Positions 12,134-27,100 of a stretch of 64,000 bases of DNA are shown here, piece after piece. The stretch is from Maylandia zebra. Its lineage: Eukaryota; Chordata; Actinopteri; Cichliformes; Cichlidae. Numbering within the stretch: position 1 is the stretch's first letter; every line of letters starts with the position of its first letter. The notes below the pieces were generated by a model, which was not told the DNA's origin, did no database searches, and saw only the letters and a program-made list of their open reading frames with translations. The stretch is taken from positions 7,570,844-7,634,843 of the forward strand of contig NC_135178.1 in NCBI RefSeq assembly GCF_041146795.1. Reading direction: 5' to 3'. The position numbers and the translations under genes are program-made.

Positions 12134-15100
12134 CTAAAACCGTGCAGACAAATGACGTTAACAAAAAGCTCTGTATGACTACTTTCACGTCAAGAGCCGA
12201 ACAGAAACACCAGAGATCATGAAAAGAGTTAAAGAAAAACAAGCATTACTGTTCTTTTGTCAGGACACGTAGAAGCCAGGAAGCCCAGCAAGAGTGTGAA
12301 GAGGGTTGGGAGGATTTCTCTCAAAGTTCTGGGGGTGTTGGACACCACGATCTTCCACACGTGGAGAGAAGCTTGTCGAACCACGAGCTGGGTGTCTGAA
12401 CGGCCCATGTAGAGGCCTGAGAGGACGCGGTTACGACGCTCAGCTCCCAGAGCACTAATGATAGCCTGAGAGGGGTAAAGGTCAAAGATCAGCAAACAAA
12501 ATTCAACCAATATCAGTTAATAGAAAATGAACTGCTGAGAAAAAAAATATATACATATTCATACTTTATTGGATGCAGCAGTTCCAAAGTTGTCGTCCTC
12601 TGACGCCGTCTCTGTGGTCATCTTTCCGGTTACTCCAGAGATATGGAACAGCAGGTCGCCAAGCAGCTGCACAGAGCTGAATCTATAAACCAACAAGGGC
12701 ACGAGTCAGCAGGTCAGTAGCTCTATGAGTGACATTTATTGAACTGCCAACATGTTACCGTGCATTTATCTGACCTGATTCTCCACAGGTCATCAAACAG
12801 TCCTTGTTCCAGCTCGGGAAGCAGCAGTGCGATGGCGGTCTCAGCGTACATGCTGATGATTCTCTGGCCGGCTCGCAGTGCCGTGTCTCGCACGTACTCG
12901 TTCTCATCGGCCAGCGCCTGGTGGACGAGAGAGAGCATGAGGCTGCAGTGAAACATGTACGTGAACACGATACACAGTGAAAAACTGAAAATAGCTATAC
13001 AAAAAAAGAAACGTTTTTATATTATTATTCATTGTGATTTTAAAATGTTTTACTCTTAGCAGTAAGTAGCTCTTAGTAACCAGTACCTTGAGAATGCAAG
13101 GGATGATGGGACCAACATAGGGAGTAAATTTATCTCCAAAAGTGAGCGGCAGGTAGATGAACATCATGATGTAGCCATCTCTGACGTGGGAAGCAATGTC
13201 CACCTTGCTGGCAGTTTGCACTACGTCTGGCATTAGCTTGTCCAGCTTCTCTACTCCCAGTCCAGCCATGACCTCAGCCAGACCTGAAAAAGACCGTCAC
13301 ACAAACCACTGAGCTCTTGGCTTTGAGCACAAATCAGAAACACGAGGACAGAGTAGAGAAGAACCCACCTTGTGCAGCTCCTGAGCGGTCCACAGAGCTC
13401 TGCTCAGAGGCCAGCGTCTCCATGAGCCACGGCAGCAGGTCGTCAAAGCAGGACTCACCCATCCCCTTAACCATGGCACCCAGGGCTTTAGCTGATACTG
13501 TACGAACCTGAAGGGGGAAAGAGAAGGAAACATGATAAAAGATGAAAGGAAGAAATGAGAGGAGATAAAATGAAGTTAAAAAAAACAAAAAAACAAAAAC
13601 AAAAAAAAAACACGGAGTGAACTGCTGCTTCATCGTCAGCTACATACATACAGGATTATTTAAGAATACTAAACACACCTCAGGCACCGGGTCCAACAAG
13701 GAGGCCTTCAGTCCAGGAATAACACTGGGTAGGTATGGTGACAGATCCTGTAAGGAGCAGAAGAAAACAAAAACAAAGCAAACAAATCATTAAGAAAAAG
13801 CTTTGGAAAACACTAGTTTTACTGAATGGACTACTCTGATATTTCGCTTATCCCCGTGTACCTTCTGGTCAGTGAGTGAGTACATGTTTCCAATGATCTG
13901 AGCAGCCATCTTGCGAGTGTCAGTGGAGCGATCCTGGAAGGCTCTCTGGACGATGGGCATGATGAGGGCGAGAGAGGGGGCGTCGATGAAGTGCACAAAC
14001 TTGGTGTCCAGCAGCGTCTGCAGGCACGTCTGGGTTTTCCTGGACGGGTCGGTGAGAGCATCCAATAGGATGGGGGTGATAGCTGGAAGAGAAAAACAAA
14101 CTTAGCTGTTAGCATTACTGTACCTACCACTGGTATAATACCAGTAGATTACAGATGGTCGCCCTCCCTAATCCTGGTTCTGCAGGGGGTTTCTTCCTGT
14201 TTACATGGATTTTTTCCTTCCCACTGTCGCCAAAGTGCTTGCTCATACGGGGTCGTATCATCATCATCGTTTATTTATATAGCACTTTAAAAACACACAA
14301 GGCTGACCAAAGTGCTGAACAATAGAAATATAATAGATTCCATAATAATAATAATAATAAATACGATAAAATAATAAACATAGCAAAAACAATAAAATAT
14401 AAGTAAATTAAAGTCAGTCAACCACTGAGTCAAAAGCCAGTGAATAAAAATGCGTTTTCAATCTGGATTTAAAAACCAGCACTGATGTCGATCGCCTAAT
14501 GTGAAGAGGAAGATTATTCCAAAGCTTAGGAGCCACGATAGAGAACGCTCGGTCTCCTCTCAGTTTCAGCCGTGATTTGGGGACTGAGAGCAACAGCTGC
14601 TCAGCTGACCGGAGCGAACGAGTGGGGACATAGGGCTTCAGCAAATCAGACAAATATGCAGGTGCCAGACCATTTAAAGATTTAAAAACCAATAAAAGAA
14701 CCTTAAAATGAATCCTAAATTCAATTGGAAGCCAGTGCAGGGAGGCCAGAACCGGAGTAATGTGCTCAAATTTCCTTTTACCAGATAAAAACCGTGCCGC
14801 AGCATTCTGTACTAGTTGCAGGTATGTCAGAGTGCCCAGTCCAACCCCTATTAAAAGGGAGTTGCAATAATCCAAGCGTGAGGTTATAAAAGCGTGGATA
14901 ACAGTCTCCAAGTCACGCCTTGAAAGAAAAGGTTTAACCTTCGACAGACGCCTGAGTTGATAGAATGACGATTTCACCACCCCATTCACGTGGCAATCAA
15001 AGGTAAGTGCAGAGTCGATTTTTACCCAAGATTGGTAATCGAGCTCTTCAGGTGAGGGGTCAGAGCAGCAAGGTCAACATCAGGGATATCAGAGGAACGA

Positions 15101-18100
15101 TTCGGGCCAAACAGAATTGCTTCCGTTTTACGTTCATTAAAATTTAAAAAGTTTTGAGCCATCTATGACTTAACATCACTAAGGCAATCAAGCAGGAGTC
15201 TAATTGGGGAGCTATCAGAATGACTGAAAGGAAAATAAAGCTGGCAGTCATCAGCATATAGATGAAATGAAACTTTGTGTTTACGAAAGATTGCACCCAG
15301 CGGCAGGAGATACAATGTAAACAGTAATGGCCCAAGAATAGATCCCTGTGGTACACCCCATGGCAGAGGGGCCACAGAGGACAATGACGAGCCCAACTTA
15401 ACACAGAAGCTCCTGTTTGACAGGTATGATTTTATCCACAGGAGTGCAAAGCCAGAAATGCCCACATAAAGCTGTAATCGAGAGATCAGCAGGTCGTGAT
15501 CCACTGTGTCAAATGCAGCAGTAATATCTAGTAGTATAAGCACCACATGTTTACCACAGCCCGTCGCTACCAGAATATCGTTCATAACCTTTATGAGAGC
15601 TGTCTCTGTGCTATGAAACTGCTTAAAGCCGGACTGAAAAACATTTGAGAGTTGTTTAGATAATCCATCAGCTGAGTATGAACAACCTTTTCCAAGATCT
15701 TACTCAGAAAAGGAAGTTTAGAGATGGGTCTAAAGTTTGACATTACTGAAATATCTGAGCCGGGCATCTTAAGTAAGGGGTGAATAACTGCATGCTTAAG
15801 GTTGTATGATTGTTGGATTTTTCTCTGTATGTATTATTGTAGGGTCTACCTTACAAAATAAAGCACCTTGAGGCGACTGTTGTTGTGATGTGGCGCTGTA
15901 TAAATAAAACTGAATTAAATTAATATGCAACTCGTCATATCATAAGGTGTTGTACTAGATGTACTAGACATTGTTGAGATGATTTGTTCCAGTCACTCAG
16001 AACAAAACAAACCTTTTTGGCTAAATATTTTAGAGTGAGCCAATTATGGTTATTTACATTCTGTTTTTATTGTTAGACTGTATTTGGTGCAGCCCCTCAG
16101 ATGATTTTTTTCTACTTGCAAACTGCAGATTTTAACAGGTGGGTGGGCTTCAGTGCTCTGAGATTAAGGATATCTGTTCTCATTATTATCACGCAAAGAG
16201 TTCAAAAGGACTGTCTGAAGCTGAGCTTTTCATGCTTTGGGCTGAAGTTTTGGCTCACGGAGATTAGCTGTACACTGACCTCATTTGAAACTTTGAGCAG
16301 GTTAAAGCTTAGCATTCACTGTTGGAAAGTATACATGACAAAATAAGGGAAAGTGCAATATTTCCACTCTAAAAAGTGCATTCAAATTTAGGAATGCATT
16401 CCTGTGTTAAAAAAGGATTAAACTCATTGCAGCAGAGTATAGCTTTCATTTTATTTGCTCTTCATCGACACTACCTGAAACAGTAGCTTCTGAATGAAGA
16501 CAAAGGAAATATTCAGATTTTCTGTTTCTTAATCCTCTTTGGGTCCATATTTTATGACTGCCTATGAGCAACAAGCCTTCTGCATTGGCAGCTGTGCCTC
16601 AAGACACTGAATCACTTACCCAGGATCTCTGGGTTGCGGATGACTGAGCCAATTTGTCGGAGGGCCTGCTGGCCGGCCTTCTGCACCTTCACATGGGAGT
16701 CAGTCAGCACCTCCGTCAGCTTGGGCACAATGCTGGGCAGGCAGGAGGACAGCTGCTTGGGTGCACAGTAAGCCATGGCACCCAATAACTCCACAGAACC
16801 TGCAGGAACAAGAGGGGTGAGCGACGGGATTGGAGTAGTCATCTGACTGAGACTGATTATTACCCATTTATGAACTCTTCAGTGCTGTTACAACAGCTGA
16901 AAACCACACGTGTAACTACTGTTCTCTAGTTACATGTGTGTGTGCGCTAAAAAAAAACTAGAGCCCATTCTAAATACATCACTATATTCAAGACCTGCTG
17001 TGACACCCTTTGACTGAAGATGCGCTTTACCTGCTTTCGTCCTCCAAGACTCCTCCTCCAGGGCCACCAGCAGGGAGGGCAGGACCAGCTTCACCCCATG
17101 GGCACTCAGGTTCCTCATCACAGCCTTGGCACAGTCATCTGCAGCCTGGGAGGACAAGCAGGAGGGGTGGTAAAATGTCCCACTTGAGGAAAAGTCTCCA
17201 ACAACTAATATTTAGACAACAACACGACCTGCCTGCTCACCTCTCTAACATACTGGTTCCCGTCTCCAAAACAGAGCAGGAGGTGTGGCAGCACATGGAC
17301 CACGTAGGGCTCAAACAGTTTTCCCAACATGTTACACAGCATCTCAAAGGCAAACAGCGCCCCTGCAACAAACCAAAAATAAACCGGATACTCTGAGCTG
17401 TGCTAATAATGGTGGCATCTGGTATAAAGAGGATGAATCAAAACCAGACAGTTCAATGACTCATGAATTCTTGCTGACCTTCCCTGCGTCTGAAGTTTTT
17501 CTTATCCTGGATGGCCTCAGTAAGTGTGGTCATGATGTCCTGCTGTTTAAGCGCCAGGATCCCGAGTCCTTTGACCAGTCCAGCTAGCCCGTACGCTGCA
17601 CCCTTCCTCTCTGCGTATTTGTCGCTCTCAAGCAGCAGCTGAAGCAGGTTTTTAACAATCCCTGCAGCATCCTCTTTGATGGCGGGGACCAAAGGAGGCA
17701 AACAGCTGGCAACAGACTCCTGGACCTGGTGAAGGACGACATACCACACAAGATGACGTTGTGAAAATCGGAGTAGTACAGGTTGAGTGGGTAGAAAAGG
17801 AGCCAAAGTAGGCCTTTACCTGCTGTGATGGTGTAGAGAGTGCGGTAATAAGCTTGGCCACAATGGGTTTGACTTTGGGGTCGTTTTTGTCCAAATGTTT
17901 GGCCAAGGAGCCCATGAGAATAACCACGCTCTGACGCACAGAGTCGTAGCTGGCATCCTGCGGGGCGTTCTTCAAGAACTCCTCAAACACTGGCAGCAGG
18001 GAGCTCACGTTATCCTGACACATAAGGAAGGCGCATGAGATGCCGAGGAATACAGAAATCATAGCTGTCTGAAAACAACGTCTAGAAAAATAGAACTGAG

Positions 18101-21100
18101 CGTTACCTTGCCGTGTGTGTTGAGCGCTGAAAGGGCGGCGTCCAGCATGCAGCGCCGCACATCAGTGTGGCGATCGTTCAGAGCATCGGGAACGAAGAAA
18201 AGGAAGAGAGGGGTGACCTGAGATTCATCCAGGTACTGAGAGAGCTTGTTCAGAGCCAGAGCAATGCCACACCTGGGAATAAAAAATATAATCAGCGCAC
18301 AAGAACAACACTGCATTCAACCACAGTCTTTAGGAACACTTCTTAAGTCCTGATGTTTTCCCATCATTTACATTTGGGTAATACAGAACTGTGTGGCACT
18401 CAGAGCTTTTTTTCTTTCCTTAAATTCCATCAGACCCAGATTTAATTACCTGGCCTCCCACTGGTCAGGTGGGGCTTCAGAGATGACTCTGCCCAGTGCA
18501 TCCAGCACAGGTGGTGGTCTCTTTAGAAGGAAAAAAAGAGAAGAAAGAACCGATCAAAACAAACTTACATTGTTACAGCAATAAAAATCTATGGGTGGGA
18601 CATGTTCTTACATAAAGTTTTTGATGGTAGAGCTCAGTGAGCTGGCAGAGCACCGTGGCAGACTGGTCTCTGTACTGGGACACGGCACTCGACAGAGCGT
18701 CAGCTGCTGCAGAGCGGATGGCTTCCTCGTGGTGAGTGACGTCCCCGATCAGCAGTGAGCAGATCTCAGGGACCAACTCCAGACCCAGAGACTCCCAGAG
18801 CCTGAGCAGGAGGAACAAACAGGGAAACTGGCCAATTTACAACATTGTTTCTCCACAGCACAAATCAAACATTTTCATCATGTTTTGACTCGAATATAAA
18901 AACCAGAATGGTTAAAATGTAAATTTTCAAACAATGTTATTGCAGACATGCAACATGGGACTGAATGAAACATGAACGAACAAACAGGCTGAAGAACAAA
19001 AGTCAAACATTTTCAGTCAGTGACTGTTTGCAGGAAGTTAGGAACAGGTGTTACATACTTTTCAGCCAAGGCTTGACCTTCCTCCTCAACATCGAATCTG
19101 GCAACCCAAAGCCTGCGCAGCAAACTCATCCCGCTGGCATCTGTGCTGTCTGTAGGCAAGGCAAACTCCATCTCCAACAGCCCCTGAAAACAAACAGGAC
19201 GAACCGTTAATCAAACGTTGAAACTTAAAATGTTGATTTTCTTGAAAAACGTATGTTTGTTTCACATTTTAATTTGCTAAAATGCTTCAAAAAAGTTAGG
19301 ACGAGGCACTGAAAGACTGAAAAACATCTGGCGGAATCTCTTAAAACCAGGTTAATTACATGAGTGTGTAAAAAAGAGCAACCCAGAGAGGCCAAGGCTT
19401 TCAGGAATACAGCTGAACAATTAAATTAACTTCATTAATTTATTAAAAGACTAAGTTAATTCAGAGAAATCTGTGGCAGTCAGGGACAAAGGCTCTGAAC
19501 TGTTCTGTAATGGAAACACTTCTAAAAACCACGGCCAGTGAAATGCAAGACAGAGAGACACAGAGACACTTCAGCAAATATCAAAATGAAGTGATCCCAG
19601 GCTCACCCTGAGGGCGGCGTCACGGACTGAGAAGCAGGGTGAAAGCAGGGCGTTGAGTAAGACATCGATCTCTGGCTGCTCTGCTACAGTGCAGCCCTCT
19701 TCTCCTCCAGCACTGGCACACAGAGCCGTCAGGCACTGAGACGCCAACACCTGAAACACAAAGTGTGCAAAGTGTCACATTGTGGAGCTACGCAATAATT
19801 CTGGAGCAGAGTAAAACAAGACCTAAAAGGTAACATTCAAAATGACTTGATGTCCCACTGAAGCATTAGAAAGGGTCCAAATGTTTGGATACACAAACTC
19901 TAAACTCTGGCATTTACCTGGAGCCTCGGTGCTGCGGTGGAAATGACTCTGGTCAGTAGCAACAACATGCTGACACGTGGAAGCAGCTCTGGGCCGTTCT
20001 ATGACAAGAAAACAACACAAAGAAATGATACTATGCAGTGTTTGGAAATGTACTCTATATCGTGCAAGTCTAGAGCCACTCTTCATTTTATTTACACTGC
20101 AAAGAGCCAGACTTTGTCATTTCTAAAGTGCTCTTGGGCAATAATTCTCCAGACTTTCTGAAGGCCTTTCTTTGGACACTGGCTGTTTTTTCACTTTCAG
20201 TCCAGCGCTTGTAGCTGAGCATTTTCAAAGGAAGGTCAAGGGTAGATATGTTGTTAAGTTACTTAACACTGATATATGAATCATGCAAACAACAAAGGCC
20301 CTAACTCAAAGAATAAACCTATGTCGCTTTTACACAGAGTAAACAAATGATTTTAAATTGTATTGTAAAATAAAATAAACAGATCCAGGCCAAGAAAAAA
20401 GGGGGACGGTATGTAAAGCGTAATTTAAAAACAAAAAAACAAAACAAAAAACAAAGATTTACAAATCTCATAAACTTAGAAAACATCTTAAACTGAAACT
20501 TTATCATTTCTCAAAATACATTTCAGCTTACTCTGAAATTGATGGTGGCAACACATGACCAAATATGTTGGGACAGGAAAAAAACAAACTAAATTAAAAA
20601 GTGGTACTAAAAAAACTGGGCTAGAAGAACGTTTGACAGCTAATCAGGTTAACTTGAAACAGGAACAAGGCGGAAAAATCAATACTGGATACCACATGAT
20701 CTCTGGGCCTTCGGGCTGCACTGAATTAAAAAGCAGACACGATTCTGTCGTGACTCAGGAGCACTTCAGAAACTGTTCTCTATGAACACAGTTCACTGTG
20801 CCATTCACAAAAGCAGGTTAAAGCTCAATCATGTAAAGAAGCTCTATGTGAACCTGATCTAGAAATGCTGCCATCTTTCTCTGGGCATAAACTCATTTAA
20901 CATGGACTGAGGTAAAGTGGAAAACTGTTCTGTGGTCAGATGAATTAAATCGGAAATTCTCTTTGGAAAACAGTGGCGCTGCGTCCTCTGGATTAAAGAG
21001 GAGAGGGATCATCCGGCTAGCCATCAGCCTTGAAGCCAACATCCTGATTGTATAGGGGTGCATTGGTGTTTATAGAAATGTCAGACTGTACATCTGGAAC

Positions 21101-24100
21101 CAGGCACAATGCTGAAAGGCATATCCAGATTTTGGAGCATCGTGTGCTCCCATGCAGACAGGATCTATTTCAGGAAAGGCCAACAAGATGCTGCTAAATC
21201 TCATCCTGCATCTATTACAACAGCATGACTTCATATTAGAAGAGTTCATCGACCTGCGTGCAGTTCAGACCTTTCACCAACTGAAAACATTTCAGTGCGT
21301 CATGTAACATGAAACACCACAAAGAAGTATGGCGACTGTTAAGTAGCTAGAATCCTTTGTCAGGCGAGAGTGAGACAACATTCATCTCCCAAACGTCCAG
21401 CACCTGGTTTCCTCAGTCCCCAGATGTTTACAGACTGTTGTTAAAAGAACAGGGAACTCTACCCTGTGCCAACTTTCACGACACGAGTTGCTGCCATTAA
21501 ATACCAAAATGAGCCAATATCTTCCTTGAAGTTGAATATTTTCTCCTCTTAAATGTTTGATATGTTTTATGTGCACTATATGAATAAAATATGGGTTTCT
21601 GCACATGATTGCATTCTCTTTTTATTTACACTTCACACAGACTCCCAACTTGTTTAGAACTCGCTCTGTGCAGATAACAGCCACCACACAGAAAATGAAA
21701 TAAAGCCATTCGTCTGTACCTCATCTATGGCAACGTCATCACTGTTGGTGTCAGCCCGAAGCTGAGAGTGTTCATTGATGACCTGCAGTGCTCTCATCAT
21801 GGTGTTCTCAGTCTCCTCGGTGCTGTCTGAAGACTCCCTGAGTGTAGCGTTGAGGAGAGGGAAGCAGAAGGAAAAGGCAGGAGCAGATAGAGGCGCCGCA
21901 TCTGAGGAAAAAATAAAAAATACATATTGAAAGGAAAGGAAGAGAAGGTCATCCCTCTCCTGAACGACGCTTGCTTGACACCGCCCAACACACACGCCAA
22001 GGTAACGCTTAATTCTGGGTTTTTTAACAGTTTGCTTTCTATCATTTTTATGTTCCTCGGAATCTCATGTGCCTGCTTTATGTGCCCGGATAATTATTTT
22101 TAGTACCTTCTAATTTAAAATGATTTACACATGTATGCTATTAGGGTAATTTATACTTAATAGCCTTGTTCACTACAAGGCCTGAATATATTTTTTGGGT
22201 CATTGATGTCTGTTGATAATCAAGAGTACTGACCAAACCTAAATGAGCTTCACTGTTTTCACGAAGGATTAAAATTACCGTTAAACGGCACAAACTCATC
22301 AGTAAAGTATTTACAGAGATCAGCTCATCTTAGACCTTTAAAGACTGGGACTTTTTTGTTTTTAAACTAGAGCAGGCGCCCTCTGCTGGACGTTTGAAAG
22401 AATTCAGGTTTTCAGACCCATAAGGTATCTTTTACATACTTTAGGTTTGTATTTTCTGCACAGAAATGTCTATTATAAACCTGTCTCCTTTATTTGAGCT
22501 TTCATCTGAATTATTTTCATCTTTTGGGGGAAAAAATATGAAACTGAAACCAGTTTAATATTCATCACATTCAGCAGTTATACTGTGGTCACAGTGAGCA
22601 GCGCTTTAGTTTGTGTTCTTTAGATTTTATTCTCATCTTTTAATGTTTTTAATCATCAGTGTGGTGTTGGTTCAAGCCTTTCAGATTTATTGACTCACAT
22701 TCATTTCATTTTGTGAACCACATGTACTCACCGGCAGTCTTGCCCTCTCTCTGTGGGACGGTGTGGTTGTGCAGCAGCATCACGGTGCGGTGAGCAGCTG
22801 TAGCCAGGTCCTCTTGTTCCCAGGCCTTATCCAGATCACACTCAGGCTTCAGTAACCGTAAAGTCACATGACCCACAAGGACAGCTGGATGGGGGAAAGA
22901 AAAACAAAAGTGATTTTAAACTGAGATGCCAGAAACAGTGTTTTAAAACTACACCAAGACAGACTTTGTACCCAGATGTTGAAGGCTCTTGGGCATGAGG
23001 CACACTCCAATATCCAAGAAGACCTGCTGGATGCTTGGAGCAGCCAGGGGGGAATGCAGCAGGGGCATTAGGACCTGGAGGACAGCAGGGAGCTCCCTGG
23101 TGATCTGAGCAGGTCTCTCTATCAGAGTGGCTTCCAGGAGACCCACCACACTCTGCAGCTCTCCATCCAGCTGCAAACAGCAAACAGGGAATTTTAAAAT
23201 GTCACACTGGGGGGCAATCTGTTTTAATGACCTGATTTACTGGACAGACTTTAGAGCTCCTTACCTCTTGGAGTCTTTTGCGAGTAGCAGACTCTTTTTC
23301 CAGCTGGATTTGCATCATTTCCTTCTGTTTGGTAGTTAGCTGGATCTCCTCTTTGATACCTTTCTTCTTCTTGAGCTCCTGTCACATCAAAAAGGAAATT
23401 AACACATTCAAATAGTTTCAAACATTAAGGTCCTTAAAAAATAAAAAACAATAATTAATCTACCTCCTGTAACTCCAGTTCAATGATCTGTTCCTTGTAT
23501 GAGTACGCCTTGTTCTCTCGCTTCATGTTTACTTTCTTAGTGTTTTCCTTCTGGGCACTGCAGCAGGTTAACAGAGGGGAGACAGGAGTGAATAAATGTC
23601 CCACAGACGGAGCTCTGAGTTCAGCTGCAGGTGAGTGAAACTGCGCATTTACCTCTGGATGATACTCTTGTCATACAGTTCTCCCTCGGGTGTCAACATG
23701 ATGGCGTACTCCTCCCTGGTGACCTGAAGCAGTGCCGGTTTGGAAAGCCCTTCAGTGATGTGACTGATCACCCGTGGCAACAGCTTGTTTGGGGAGAGGC
23801 GTGAAAGGGAGCCCACTGCATTTCTGACCGCCTGAGGAGAAAGGAAGAAAATAAAAATAAATACATAAAATCACTAAATAATCCAAGACCTTATTCATCA
23901 CTTAAGATACAAACAGAAAGTCTGCAAGTGTACGAGTTTAGTGAACAGTAAGAAAAAATGTTCTTCAATTTAAGATGAAATAAAAAAAGAAATGCTGCTT
24001 TTTAGCTGGAGAGCAAATGTAAAGAGGTGCATGTTTGTTATCATCATCTGAACACGTCTCCTTTCCTGGATCTAGATGCTACATGAAGCTGTTTCATTCT

Positions 24101-27100
24101 GTTTTTTCACCATTTTCTACATGAATCTGTATAAACAAATGTGGAATACAAGAAATGAAGCTGTAGAGATTGTCAAACCTGGTTGTCGGCATCGACTTTG
24201 AGCAGCTGTGGGAGAATAGCCTCCAGGTTGTTTTCTATGAACTCTTCAGCTTTCAAGTTCATGGAGGAGAGGAGAACAGGCCAGAGGCCACGGCGAGCTT
24301 CCACTGAAAAAGATAAACGTGGAGTGAGACATTTCAGATGCTGCTACCACCACCAAAGCACTATAGCAACAAACCTCGGGGTTATCAAACTGTGAAAACC
24401 ATGTACCTATAGATGGATGATGAGAAACTATCAGGGTCTCCATAGCCAAACTCTCTGCTTCAGCAGGATCGCCCCACTGGCTGGCAGAGGAGCAAACAAC
24501 ACACAGTGCGTCCAACAGGACGCGAGGGGGCACATAGCTGCGACCCAGCTCAGTCAGCTCTCCGGACTCTGACACCACGCTGTCCTGGGGTAAAACCTGA
24601 AAGTTTACAGTATTGTCAGTAAGATAAAAATAAAGTGAGTAGAAAGAGTTAGCATCCAGCCCTGCAGCGGCTGGAAATGATAAGTGATTCTGTACTTTGT
24701 GTTTGTTGATGACCACCCGCAGTTCCCCAAGAAGGCCATGAGCAAGACTGGATCCTCCCAAAGAGGAGAGAAGCTTCCTGATTGTCTGCTGTGCTCTCTT
24801 CCTCACACGCCAGCTTCGAGACAACAGAGCCGCAACCGTGGCCTGATGATACATCCTACAGAGCGCACAAAAGGGCAAATGTCATTAAAGCAAAACGGGA
24901 TAAAAGGCAGACTGCGTGCTTCCTGCATAAAAACAACACTAGGTGACTTTTAATTTCAGCAAGTCAGCAAGTTTGGGTTTTGTCCTGTTTACTTCAACAA
25001 CTCTTTTGGAATTGGGGTTGTATCTGTATTCCAACCAAACACTGCCATGGGCCAATATTGCCTTCCAGACCTGTATCTAAATGACAGACTGATGTTTTTC
25101 TGTTGTTTCTACTTTTTTACTGCTTAAATGTTAAAACATGGTATGATGAAAAGATTTAAAACAGTTTTTTTTCTTATTAAGATTTGTTACTAGCCTAAGG
25201 GGAATAAATAACAGCAAGAAAAACAAACTACAGGGATCAAGCATCGCATGTGAAGACTTTTTCACACAACAATTTCTTGCATTTAGGCTCCTTCATACAG
25301 TAAAAGCACTGCCCCAACAGTATTAATACCATGGGAATATGTAAAATAGCATAAGCAAGTTGTGTAAGGTCCTTGTTGTGCACTACATTTTAAACCCTAT
25401 TTCACTGCCCACTAAAAAAAAAGTACCATCTCAGGTTAAAATTAACATATGTTTCTGGCTATAACTGGGCTGATATCAGTCAGCTGATGTAGGCACTGAC
25501 AGCAGATACTGGTATGCTGTCAATAAGTGCTATCATCAAAATCCTTTAAAGCTTTTATTCAATCTATCAATCTGTATCAGCCATAAAGAAGAGACATTAG
25601 AAAGGCTCTAAGTTCACCTTCACCTTGTTAGAAATATCAAAAAGGGCACACGATGTGTGAGGACAGTATTTTGATATCTAAGTGTTTCTGGTGTGAATGA
25701 ACACTGAGGTTAGACTCACTGTGCTTTGCTGCTGTTCAGTCTGTGGGCATGATCTAAAAACAGCCGTTCACAGAGCTGTAGCACTGTGAGCAGAGCTAGA
25801 GACAGAGTGCAAAACAGAAATGAGACATTTTTTAAATCGCTCATAAGCAACGTAAAACTACATAACAGCATTTTTAAAATGCTCTTACTTTCTTCACTAC
25901 ACTGGGAGAGGAACTTCTCTGTAGTGAATAACGGCTTCTTCTCATCCAAGATCAGATTCCAAAAGCTGGTGAATTTGGTCTCTGCAGGGACAAAAACAGC
26001 CTCTGTCACTTCATATTCTCTTAGAGGCTCTATAAGTGACAAAAAGCCACAGCTGGAACAAAAGCCTCACCTGTTTGTGTCTCCAGCAGAGCCAATCGAC
26101 TCAAGAGAACAGACGCCGCCACGCCCTCCGCAAGCAGAGCATGCTGGGAGTTCTGCGCTGCAGCTTTCTCAATTGTCTGGAGCAGCAACGGTATGAGGTC
26201 TGAGGCTTGGGCCAGAGTGTCACCTGGACAACAGACAAATAAGGTTTGACTTCCTTTAAGCCAGCTGCACACGTGTGATGCAGCATAATGTCTCCTTGCG
26301 TCTCACTGACCTTTGAAGGCCCCCAGCATGGCTTGAAGGTAGGCATGCCGAACCAGAGAGGTGGAGGTCTTCAGGGTGAACGCCTTCTTGAACCAATCCA
26401 GCAGAGCGACGGGAACTTCCACCGTGAGGCGGTTGCTCCACTGGGAGAGCACAGACACTGCGTGCACCAACGTGCCCTCATGGACTAAACAAAAGAAGGA
26501 GAACAACAAGTTTAGAGTAACCCTGGATTTTGAGCTCACAGACACACAGGACCAAGAGAGGAAGGTGAGGAAGATGAGCGTTACCTTCCTGCTGTAAATA
26601 GGGGATGAACATCACAGTGACTGCAGAGCTCAGAGTCTGGTTGGAGGCTCCTGACACGGTATGATGGCTGCAGCTGGCAATGCCTGCAACATTTAGAGCA
26701 AATGCTTGCCTTTCTTTTCTCATGTTAAACAGCCAAGCTCATAAATACAAAGTGTTTGAAAGCCTGCATACCTGACAACACACTCATCTTTTGGGCAACA
26801 ACTGTGAGCTTTCCTTCAGAACCTGCAACCACAACAATACTGCTTCAGCTCAACAAACCCAAACATAAAAATCTTCATTATTTGGGAAATAGTTAGTTCA
26901 CCTCCGAGGATTTTGAAGAGATGTGTGACGACATCCTGCACAGCTGTGGGGTCGCTGCACTGCTGGGCCAAGTTCTGCACGGCCTGGACTGCTCCCTCCA
27001 TCAGCTGGGCATTATTAGCTTTCAGCTGACCTGCAACACAAAGCACAATGATACCTAAAGCATAGCATCGCACAGGCTGAGTGTGTGGTTTAAAATCATG

